NCBI GenBank assembly: GCA_038063315.1
Contig: JBBTVI010000016.1
Coordinates: forward strand, 1 to 20,543
Source: JBBTVI01 sp038063315
GTDB lineage: Bacteria; Patescibacteriota; Minisyncoccia; Sungbacterales; HO2-52-23
Length of the DNA stretch: 20,543 nucleotides
Reading direction: 5' to 3'
Below the pieces are notes generated by a model. The model was given only the letters and a program-made list of their open reading frames with translations, was not told the DNA's origin and ran no database searches. This document shows positions 13,251 to 19,131 of the stretch, piece by piece. The translations under genes and the position numbers were made by a program. The number at the start of each line of letters is the position of its first letter. Position 1 is the first letter of the stretch.

Positions 13251-14769
13251 TATCTCCGCCCTGTATCTCCGGATACCGGCGCGCGAGCTCAACCATAAAC
13301 CGCACGCCCGCGCCCGTCGCGCCTTTACTGAGAAAATCCGCGTCGTTTGCGGTCATCCGCGGCGCAATGTCAATATGTGCCCAGCGTACATTATTCGTAA
13401 ATTGCTCGAGGAATTTCGCCCCGTGTATTGCTCCGCCGTATCTGCCTCCGGTTTTATGGTCGTTGGCAATATCGCCGAACGTTCCCTTGATGTCCGCCAA
13501 ATATTCATCCCACAAAGGAAGAGGCCAAACGTAATCCCCGGAGGCGGCACCGACCGCGACGAGTTTGTCCATCAGCGCCGGATCTGATTCGCGCGCAAAC
13601 GCTGCGGAGCAGTACGTGCCAAGCGCCACCATTGCCGCGCCCGTGAGCGTCGCAAAATCTACCATGAGTCCGGGATTATATTTCGTCGCGCCGTACCACA
13701 GAGCGTCGGACAAAATCACGCGGCCCTCCGCATCCGTATTGAGCACTTCTATGGTCTTGCCCGACATTGTGCGGAGAACATCCCCCGGGCGATAACTGGA
13801 ACCGGACGGCATATTCTCCACTGCTGGTACAATACCGATTGCCGTGACGGGAATTTTGAGCCGCGCGATCGCAGCAATGCCGTGAATCACGGCCGCGCCG
13901 CCGGACATATCCATATGCATTTCATTCAGGGCATTGGCCGGCTTCAGATTGATGCCGCCGCTATCGAATGTCACGCCCTTACCCACAAGCACAAGGGGCC
14001 TGTCGCCTTTCCGCCCGCCGCCATATTCCAGAATAATCAGGCGCGGCTTCTCCGCTGATCCGCGCGCAACACCAAGTATTCCGCCCATGCCGAGCTTATG
14101 CATGGCCGCCTCATCAAGGGTTGTCGCGCGTACTCCGCGGACGCGACGCATAACGCCTACCGCCTCCTCAGCAAGTTTCGCCGGCGTCATGTCGCTCCCG
14201 GGGGTATTGGCCAGTTCCCGGCATAAATTCGTCTCCTCGGCGACAACTGTGCCCAGGCGAATTCCATCCGCGAATTTTTTTATGGCGGAGCGGTCAACAA
14301 CCGGAAAAATATCCGATAACTTCGTCCTCTCTTCTTTTTGGAAGGTCTTATACCGGACAAATTCAAAATCCGCGAGGAGCGCGTTTGCGGCAAAAAGCGC
14401 AGCGGCCCGCTCCATATCCGGGCCGAAATGCGGCCCAATGAGAACCGCCGCGGAGCCATAACCCTGCTGTTTCAGATACTGGACAATACGACGCGGCAAA
14501 ATATGGGCCTTACGCTCCCGCCACTCGGAGCGCTTGCCGCAGCCAAATAAAATAATACGCCGCGGCATTCCCTCTATCTGCCACAGCATCCGCGCCTCGC
14601 CCTCTTCTCCGGTAAATTCGTCCTTATGAAGACGCAAAAGAGAGCGCCCGGTCTCCTTTGAAAGCAAAGAAAAAATCTCCTCATCGCCGAGGGATTGTTT
14701 TGAAAAAAGGGGAATGACAAGCGTTTCCGCTTTGGCGGCATCGGCCAATGAAATAGGGGATAGACGCAT
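13180..14769 (-). CDS. pepA: Leucyl aminopeptidase (M17)
   Basis: Two-zinc cytosolic M17 exopeptidase that removes N-terminal residues from peptides; some members also bind DNA. Seen: VLVGKGVTFDSGG (about 260-271, metal-binding Lys and Asp), the MDMSGGA segment, and the signature NTDAEGR (about 343-349), followed by LSDALWYG and the DFATLTGA region. A non-conserved N-terminal domain occupies residues 1-165. The family's usual C-terminus is reached at VELARRYPEIQGG; the following 24 or so residues (DKKLLKKSLRGAAATKQS onward) are translated from the adjoining repeat element, so the natural stop seems to have been lost or displaced. A CATAAT hexamer lies 10 bp before the ATG, within an AT-rich repeat. 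Confidence 0.95.
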   Translation of the reverse strand: MRLSPISLADAAKAETLVIPLFSKQSLGDEEIFSLLSKETGRSLLRLHKDEFTGEEGEARMLWQIEGMPRRIILFGCGKRSEWRERKAHILPRRIVQYLKQQGYGSAAVLIGPHFGPDMERAAALFAANALLADFEFVRYKTFQKEERTKLSDIFPVVDRSAIKKFADGIRLGTVVAEETNLCRELANTPGSDMTPAKLAEEAVGVMRRVRGVRATTLDEAAMHKLGMGGILGVARGSAEKPRLIILEYGGGRKGDRPLVLVGKGVTFDSGGINLKPANALNEMHMDMSGGAAVIHGIAAIARLKIPVTAIGIVPAVENMPSGSSYRPGDVLRTMSGKTIEVLNTDAEGRVILSDALWYGATKYNPGLMVDFATLTGAAMVALGTYCSAAFARESDPALMDKLVAVGAASGDYVWPLPLWDEYLADIKGTFGDIANDHKTGGRYGGAIHGAKFLEQFTNNVRWAHIDIAPRMTANDADFLSKGATGAGVRFMVELARRYPEIQGGDKKLLKKSLRGAAATKQSMQPLTV

Positions 14770-14863
14770 GAAAAACCGTATTATGGGATATCAATTATGA
14801 ATTATGGGACGCGTATTATGGGTTTTTGCATTTTCCCAAAATACATAATACATACCCCATAAT
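14770..14863. repeat. AT-rich palindromic spacer repeat, copy 1
   Basis: Fills the whole gap between pepA and rpmB. It is built from ATTATGGG and CATAATAC words, with TATTATGGG on the left, a TTTTTGCATT core, and AATACATAATACAT with CCCATAATT on the right. The copy at 18204-18316 has the same order of words and the same core. Confidence 0.8.
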
Positions 14864-15058
14864 TTACTTTGCTGCCGCTTTTTTCGCCATCGTCTTCAGA
14901 CACCGCACGCACATTTTGACGCGCGCGCCGTCGCCAATACGGCCCCACTGGAGATTGGGATATTTGCGGAATTTACCCACGGGGTTATAATGAGACCGAA
15001 GAAAAGACCTCCGGCCGCCCATGGACGATCCTTTGTCGCACACAGCGCAGGTTTTCAT
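14864..15058 (-). CDS. rpmB: 50S ribosomal protein L28
   Basis: Large-subunit ribosomal protein, 64 residues. The family's N-terminus MKTCAVCDKGSSMGG (usual KCxxCGKGxxxGNxVSHSH), the middle RRSFLRSHYNPVGKFRKYPNLQ (usual TKRRFxPNLQ) and a C-terminal VKMCVRCLKTM (usual VCTSCLKAGKV) identify it. Two CxxC pairs, C4-C7 and C50-C53, suggest a zinc-binding form. ATG 15058 is the natural start; an open frame continues upstream only through repeat sequence. The end of a palindromic repeat lies 10 bp before the start codon, so the promoter must overlap or lie within that element. pepA lies downstream in the same direction. Confidence 0.93.
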   Translation of the reverse strand: MKTCAVCDKGSSMGGRRSFLRSHYNPVGKFRKYPNLQWGRIGDGARVKMCVRCLKTMAKKAAAK

Positions 15059-15067
15059 AATCGTTTG

Positions 15068-15272
15068 TAAGAAACCGCTGGGAGAGCAACCTTCTCCGTC
15101 ATTGCGAGCGACCCCGAGTCTGACGAGGGGGCGCGCGGCAATCCAGCATTTCTTCTGGATTGCTTCGTCGTCTGACTCCTCGCAATGACGATGCCCTATA
15201 GATTGCGGGGCCTGTCCCGAACGATAGCGAGGGATCCCTCCGTTCCTCGCAATGACTTTTTCAACGGTGTCT
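15068..15272. repeat. Palindromic GTCATTGCGAG element, copy 4
   Basis: Left tip TAAGAAACCG (15068-15077). GTCATTGCGAG at 15098-15108, CTCGCAATGAC at 15179-15189 and again at 15246-15256, so it is compound. The right tip GACTTTTTCAACGGTGTCT (15254-15272) is a variant of the terminal inverted repeat at 13234-13250. It lies between divergent rpmB and the site-2 protease gene. Confidence 0.82.
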
Positions 15273-15286
15273 AAACATTCTACATT
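15258..15286 (+). promoter_or_regulatory. Possible promoter of the site-2 protease gene
   Basis: TTTTCA (15258-15263), 17-bp spacer, TACATT (15281-15286). The -35 box lies in the terminal repeat of the element. The predicted transcription start coincides with the GTG at 15293. Confidence 0.45.
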
Positions 15287-15292
15287 CTTTCC

Positions 15293-15934
15293 GTGGAAAA
15301 CGCAATCCAAATAATTTTTGATCTCGCGATTCTCCTGATGTCCGTTGTCATACACGAAGTGTCGCACGGCTATGCGGCGCTGCGTCTTGGCGACCGCACC
15401 GCGCAACTCGAGGGCCGTCTCACGCTCAACCCACTTAATCATCTCGACCCCGTCGGATCCGTCATTGTGCCGATTGTCTCGTCTCTTGCGGGAATTCCCT
15501 TCGGATGGGCCAAACCCGTGCCGTATAACCCCTATAATCTCCGCAATCAGAAATGGGGTCCGGCAATCGTCGGCGCCGCCGGGCCGGGCGCCAATATTGC
15601 GCTTGCCGTTGTCTTCGGCATGCTCGTGCGCTTCCTTCCGGAATTTTCGCGTTTCATCCCCGGGCCGTTTTTTTTCAACTTTATCGCCGTCGCAAGCACC
15701 ATCGCGTCCATCAATCTTTTTCTCGCGTTTTTCAATCTCATCCCACTGCCCCCGCTCGACGGCTCCAAACTCCTTTTTGCGATCCTGCCGTACCGCTATT
15801 ACCACGCGCAGCAATTCCTTGAGCAGTACGGATTTTACATTCTCATCTTTTTCATCTTCTTCGTGGGCGGCGGCATCCTCCTGCCCCTTGTGCGCTGGGC
15901 ATTCTATCTCATCAGCGGCTCATTTCCGATATGA
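15293..15934 (+). CDS. Site-2 protease family membrane metalloprotease (M50)
   Basis: An intramembrane zinc metalloprotease of the short M50B group (213 residues), without a PDZ domain. Seen: VVIHEVSHGYAALRLGD with the zinc motif HExxH (about residues 21-25), a G-rich AAGPGANIALAV (the GxxxN/PxxN stretch of the central helix), and the third zinc-ligand motif FNLIPLPPLDGSKLL (about 150-164; the Asp is the ligand). Several membrane helices follow the usual order. Start GTG 15293 has no ribosome site but lies where the predicted transcript begins; the next in-frame ATG (15338) would cut into the first helix before HEVSH. The natural substrate is unknown. It overlaps the methyltransferase gene by 4 nt (ATGA). 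Confidence 0.92.
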   Translation: MENAIQIIFDLAILLMSVVIHEVSHGYAALRLGDRTAQLEGRLTLNPLNHLDPVGSVIVPIVSSLAGIPFGWAKPVPYNPYNLRNQKWGPAIVGAAGPGANIALAVVFGMLVRFLPEFSRFIPGPFFFNFIAVASTIASINLFLAFFNLIPLPPLDGSKLLFAILPYRYYHAQQFLEQYGFYILIFFIFFVGGGILLPLVRWAFYLISGSFPI

Positions 15935-16743
15935 TGAGCGCTCATCATCCAGACAGCGTCCCCGCATGCCTCAAAACCGCGCTGCGCGAGGCATACCGCG
16001 CGCTCGCCCCGTACTCCAACCACGCGCTCTTTGAATTCGGATTCAATCTGCAAAATCTCATGTCCATTGCGCGCTACGTCCCAAAAGACGGCCTTGTCCT
16101 GGATGTCGGCTGCTATATCGGCGTTGTGCCGATCGCGCTCAAATTGCTTGGATATGATGTCGTCGGCATTGATAAATATCTGTTCCGCTCCGACGTGTCA
16201 TCCTCTTTTTATTTTGGCCAAGACGAGCGTGAAAAACTGGAGGCGGTCTGGAGAAAATACCATATTGAGATTTTGCCGAAGGATATATTAACCGATGATC
16301 TCGGTGGCGCGTACGATGCGATCGTGACGCATGACGTCATCGAACACCAACGTCTGCCGAAATTGTTCCTCCACCGAATCTCTATGCATCTGAAGCCCGG
16401 CGGAATTCTGCAGCTTTCCACCCCGAATGTTGTAAATCTTCTCAATCGGTTACGCATTCTTCTCGGCCGCGCGCCCATGGGCAATATTGAGGAATGGTAC
16501 TCCGAGAGCGAGAACTTCACCGGACACATTCGCGAATACACGCTTGCGGAACTCGTCGCAATGTTTGAGTGGTCCGGATTTGGAATTCTTGACGCGCGCA
16601 CCGTGCAGGCCCAAAGCATCCGTATCCGGCGGTGGAAGCATCTGCCCCGCGCTGCGGCGCGACTCGTTGCCCGCACCTGTTTTTGGTCGTCAAGCACGGT
16701 CGGGGATCTCAATATTGTCGCGGCAAGGAAACCAATGGTATAA
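15931..16743 (+). CDS. Class I SAM-dependent methyltransferase
   Basis: A 270-residue Rossmann-fold methyltransferase of the UbiG/Methyltransf_11-23 type. Seen: motif I VLDVGCYIGVVPIAL (about residues 55-69), the acidic end of strand 2 in VVGIDKY (D at about 77), motif IV YDAIVTHDVIEHQ (about 127-139), and motif VI LKPGGILQLSTPN (about 152-164). An extra GHIREYTLAELVAMFEWSGF segment near 190-209 is common in sugar or lipid methyltransferases of this group. Substrate not predictable. ATG 15931 overlaps the stop of the protease gene, so the two are translationally coupled. Confidence 0.9.
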   Translation: MMSAHHPDSVPACLKTALREAYRALAPYSNHALFEFGFNLQNLMSIARYVPKDGLVLDVGCYIGVVPIALKLLGYDVVGIDKYLFRSDVSSSFYFGQDEREKLEAVWRKYHIEILPKDILTDDLGGAYDAIVTHDVIEHQRLPKLFLHRISMHLKPGGILQLSTPNVVNLLNRLRILLGRAPMGNIEEWYSESENFTGHIREYTLAELVAMFEWSGFGILDARTVQAQSIRIRRWKHLPRAAARLVARTCFWSSSTVGDLNIVAARKPMV

Positions 16744-16789
16744 TATCGTGGCAAGGTTAAAATAAAACGCCTCTTCTTTTTCTTTTTCT

Positions 16790-16893
16790 GTCATTCCCGC
16801 GAAGGCGGGAATCCAGGTTTCTCTTTTTTGATATGGCAGAACCTGGATCCCCTCCGGAGTTTATCCTGAACGCAGTCGAAGGACGGGGATGAC
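16790..16893. repeat. Palindromic GTCATTCCCGC repeat
   Basis: Starts GTCATTCCCGCGAAGGCGGG (16790-16809) and ends GGGGATGAC (16885-16893). Inside, AACCTGGAT and ATCCAGGTT form an inverted pair. It belongs to a different palindrome type from the GTCATTGCGAG copies; the internal CCTGAACGCAGTCGAAGGAC part resembles pieces seen at 11767 and 17470. Confidence 0.75.
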
Positions 16894-16947
16894 AAATTAG
16901 GCCTTTTCGTAATTCAGTTTTCGTCATTCAGGATATTAAATACCGCC

Positions 16948-17270
16948 ATGGATCTTCAATCCTTTGTCAAACAAGCAATCAACGACCTTACACAAGCAGT
17001 TGATGATGCGGGCCACGACACAAAGCGCGGAGCGAAAATTGTTGCATCGAAGGGGGGGGGGGNNNNNNNNNNCCCCCCCCCTCGTCGGATTTCGATATCG
17101 GCCTCGTGGAGTTTGATATCGCCGTCACCGTCAGAAGAGACGGCGGACCCAACGGCCAGAATGTTATTGCCGTCTCCCGCGGAGGCATCAAAGGAACCAT
17201 TCCGGGCGCGCCTCCACAGCAATCAAATCGTCTACGCTTCAGCGTCTATATCGGCGAAAAACAGGAATGA
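16948..17270 (+). CDS. Gene broken by an assembly gap; possible Trypco2-like protein
   Basis: The first half starts ATG 16948 (MDLQSFVKQAINDLTQAVDD...) and runs to an 11-G run; ten N (17063-17072) and a 9-C run follow. After the gap the sensible frame is different: SSDFDIGLVEFDIAVTVRRD, then VSRGGIKG and SNRLRFSVYIG, ending TGA at 17268-17270. The order (a short helix, a beta strand VEFDIAV, a Gly-rich turn, a final strand RLRFSV) resembles small trypsin-co-occurring domain 2 style proteins, a tentative match from memory. The frame shift across the gap cannot be interpreted because its true length is unknown. A TATTAA box lies 8 bp before the start. Confidence 0.6.
17052..17081. other. Assembly gap flanked by G and C runs
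   Basis: Eleven G (17052-17062), ten N, nine C (17073-17081). The G-then-C flanks look like a sequencing or scaffolding artefact, and bases next to the gap should not be trusted. Confidence 0.95.
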
Positions 17271-17278
17271 CGCCGGAC

Positions 17279-17560
17279 GTAACCCCTCACAGGTGTCATT
17301 GCGAGCGACCCCGAGCTGCGAGGGGGCGCGCGGCAATCCATTTCGATTGTCATCGCGAGGAGCAGCACCGACGAAACAATCCGTAAAGGCAGAAATGCTG
17401 GATTGCTTCGTCGTCCTGCAGCAGGACTTCTCGCAATGACGACTCCCCCTGGATTGCGGAGCCTGTCCCGAGCCCTTCGACTATGCTCAGGCCTTCGGCT
17501 CTGAGGCTCAGGCTCGAAGAGATAAACTCCGCGAAGGATTGTCTGACTCCTCGCAATGAC
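17279..17560. repeat. Compound GTCATTGCGAG element, copy 5
   Basis: Left tip GTAACCCCTCACAGG (17279-17293), then GTCATTGCGAG (17295-17305). Closing CTCGCAATGAC occurs at 17430-17440 and 17550-17560. An internal insert carries CCCTTCGACTATGCTCAGGC and GGCTCAGGCTCGAAG. It looks like one element nested in or fused to another. Confidence 0.8.
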
Positions 17561-17668
17561 ACATATTAAAAGCGCGCTTTTGGCCGGTACGCGAAAAGCT
17601 GTTGAAAAGTGTATCGTGGATTTGGACCGCATACGAACGTAACATTCATCGCTCCCCAATGTAATTCG

Positions 17669-17698
17669 GACAGCCGTAGAGCGCGGCTGTCTTTTTTT
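17669..17698 (+). terminator. Terminator upstream of the str operon
   Basis: Perfect 8-bp stem GACAGCCG (17669-17676) / CGGCTGTC (17684-17691), 7-nt loop, then seven T. It insulates rpsL from upstream transcription. Confidence 0.9.
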
Positions 17699-17746
17699 AT
17701 GCGCGATGCCGACACTTCCGAAGAAACACGAAATTCGCCCGTTCGT

Positions 17747-17775
17747 TTGACCGCGCGCGCGCGATTTGCTATATT
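17747..17775 (+). promoter_or_regulatory. Strong promoter of rpsL
   Basis: TTGACC (17747-17752), exactly 17 bp, TATATT (17770-17775) with an extended TG (17767-17768). Much of the spacer is alternating CG. Transcription should begin near 17782, about 8 nt before the ATG at 17790, so the leader is almost absent and no ribosome site is present. Confidence 0.85.
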
Positions 17776-17789
17776 AAATTTTGTTATCC

Positions 17790-18203
17790 ATGCCTACCGT
17801 CAACCAACTGATTAAGCGCGAGAGAAAACCGAAGATTCCAAAGACAAAAGCGCCGGCGCTCGGGCGCGGATTTAACGTGCTGCAAAACCGCCCCCGCTAT
17901 TATCCGTCTCCCTTTAAGCGAGGCGTCTGTATCAAAGTAACGACGATGACGCCCAAGAAACCCAACTCGGCGCTCCGCAAGGTGGCGCGCGTCCGTCTGA
18001 CCAACGGCATGGAAGTGACGGCCTATATCCCGGGCGAGGGGCACCGGCTCCAGGAGCACTCGGTCGTCATTATTCGCGGCGGCCGCGTCAAAGACCTCCC
18101 CGGCGTCCGCTACCACGTTGTCCGCGGCGTTTTGGATACCACTGGCGTCGAGGGCCGCAAGCAGCAAAGGTCCAAATACGGGGTAAAGAGACCGAAGAAG
18201 TAA
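17790..18203 (+). CDS. rpsL: 30S ribosomal protein S12
   Basis: Small-subunit decoding-centre protein, 137 residues, the longer form with an insertion (GRGFNVLQNRPRYYPSPFKRG) of the kind found in many Gram-positive and small-genome bacteria. Seen: MPTVNQLIKRERK, TPKKPNSALRKVARVRLTN (streptomycin-linked lysine kept), PGEGHRLQEHSVV (usual GEGHNLQEHS), RVKDLPGVRYHVVRG (the aspartate that can be methylthiolated), and the C-terminal RSKYGVKRPKK. ATG 17790 is the family start; a TTG nine bases earlier lies before the expected transcript start. First gene of the str operon, preceded by a strong promoter and a terminator. Confidence 0.98.
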   Translation: MPTVNQLIKRERKPKIPKTKAPALGRGFNVLQNRPRYYPSPFKRGVCIKVTTMTPKKPNSALRKVARVRLTNGMEVTAYIPGEGHRLQEHSVVIIRGGRVKDLPGVRYHVVRGVLDTTGVEGRKQQRSKYGVKRPKK

Positions 18204-18316
18204 AGCATGAATTATGGGGCTGGAATTATGTATTATGGAAATTCGTTAATGAAAACACCACTTTTTGCATTAAATACCCATAATACATAATACATATCCC
18301 ATAATTCCTAATTCAG
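18204..18316. repeat. AT-rich palindromic spacer repeat, copy 2
   Basis: Fills the rpsL-rpsG gap. GAATTATGGGG, ATTATGTATTATGG, a core CTTTTTGCATT, then ATACCCATAATACATAATAC and CCCATAATTCC. Same word order and core as 14770-14863. A CATAAT hexamer at 18300-18305 lies 11 bp before the rpsG ATG. Confidence 0.8.
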
Positions 18317-18784
18317 ATGCGTCGCAAACGAAAAATTGAGAGGGAAATTCAACCGGATCCGAAATACGGCAACGTTGCCATTGCCAAACTCATTAACTAC
18401 GTCATGCGCAAGGGCAAAAAATCAACGGCGACCGGCGTTGTGTACCGGACATTCGGCCTTATTGAACAAAAATACAAGCAGGATCCTCTGAAGGTCTTTG
18501 AGGAGGCCATGCGCCACATGGCGCCGATGGTCGAGGTGCGATCGCGGCGCGTCGGCGGGGCCAGTTACCAGGTGCCGCGCGAGGTGCGCGGAAACCGCCA
18601 GACCGCTCTTGCATATCGCTGGCTTTTGGGCGCGGCACGCTCCCAGAAAGGCAAACCCATGCACGAAAAACTGGCTGCGGAGCTTATTGCCGCATCCAAA
18701 AATGAGGGCACTGCGGTCAAGAAAAAACAGGACGTGCACCGAATGGCCGAATCGAATAAAGCATTCGCGCATATGGGATGGTGA
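18317..18784 (+). CDS. rpsG: 30S ribosomal protein S7
   Basis: Primary 16S rRNA-binding protein of the small-subunit head, 155 residues as usual. Seen: MRRKRKIEREIQPDPKYGN, INYVMRKGKKSTATGVVYRTF, the conserved VEVRSRRVGGASYQVPREVR (about residues 73-92, usual [20 protein letters not shown]), RWLLGAARSQ, and the C-terminal KKKQDVHRMAESNKAFAHMGW. Second gene of the str operon. The spacer to rpsL is enlarged by an AT-rich repeat and the spacer to fusA by palindromic elements. Confidence 0.98.
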   Translation: MRRKRKIEREIQPDPKYGNVAIAKLINYVMRKGKKSTATGVVYRTFGLIEQKYKQDPLKVFEEAMRHMAPMVEVRSRRVGGASYQVPREVRGNRQTALAYRWLLGAARSQKGKPMHEKLAAELIAASKNEGTAVKKKQDVHRMAESNKAFAHMGW

Positions 18785-19131
18785 TGAGGTGAAAAGCGAA
18801 AAACGTAAATTTGTTGTGCCGCGCCGCGGCGATTCATAAACCGTTAAAAAAAGTCCTCCATCCGTCATTGCGAGCGCCCCCGAGTTTGACGAGGGGGCGC
18901 GCGGCAATCCATAACGCGGAAACCCTGGATTGCTTCGTCGTCCTGCAGCAGGACTCCTCGCAATGACGGCTCCCTCTGGATTGCGGAGCCTGTCCCGCGC
19001 CCTTCGACTGCACTCAGGATAAACTCCGCGAAGGATCGTCTGACTCCTCGCAATGACGGATACGTGTAATTGCGAGCCGAAGGCGAATACCGTAATTTTA
19101 CATTTTTCGTTTTACACTTTGCACTTTTTTT
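18785..19131. other. 347-bp rpsG-fusA spacer filled with repeats
   Basis: No supported gene. A 16-codon frame from GTG 18789 ends at the TAA of the repeat tip. From 18838 to about 19090 there are palindromic repeat pieces, then an AT-rich stretch (TTTTACATTTTTCGTTTTACAC) up to fusA which may hold its promoter. Confidence 0.75.
18838..19090. repeat. Compound GTCATTGCGAG element, copy 6
   Basis: Left tip TAAACCGTTAAAAAAAG, then GTCATTGCGAG (18864-18874). CTCGCAATGAC recurs at 18957-18967 and 19047-19057, with a partial third unit (TTGCGAGCCGAAGGCGAA) near 19070-19088. The internal CCCTTCGACTGCACTCAGG resembles the insert in copy 5. Confidence 0.8.

Larger units (their letters stand above)
17271..17789. 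other. Gene-free 519-bp spacer before the str operon
   Basis: No supported gene. It holds a compound palindromic repeat (17279-17560), a partial terminal-repeat-like AAAGCTGTTGAAAAG (17596-17610), a factor-independent terminator (17669-17698) and the rpsL promoter (17747-17775). Confidence 0.8.

Noticed and set aside
15059..15814. Long upstream extension of the rpmB frame on the minus strand
   Set aside because: It passes through repeat sequence and lies antisense to the site-2 protease gene; L28 begins at 15058.
18789..18839. 16-codon frame GTG...TAA after rpsG (MKSEKRKFVVPRRGDS)
   Set aside because: Too short, non-ATG start, and its stop is just the tip of the repeat element; no independent support.
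1356..19090. CRISPR array from regularly recurring palindromes
   Set aside because: The copies are kilobases apart in separate spacers, with no short repeat-spacer periodicity and no cas genes.
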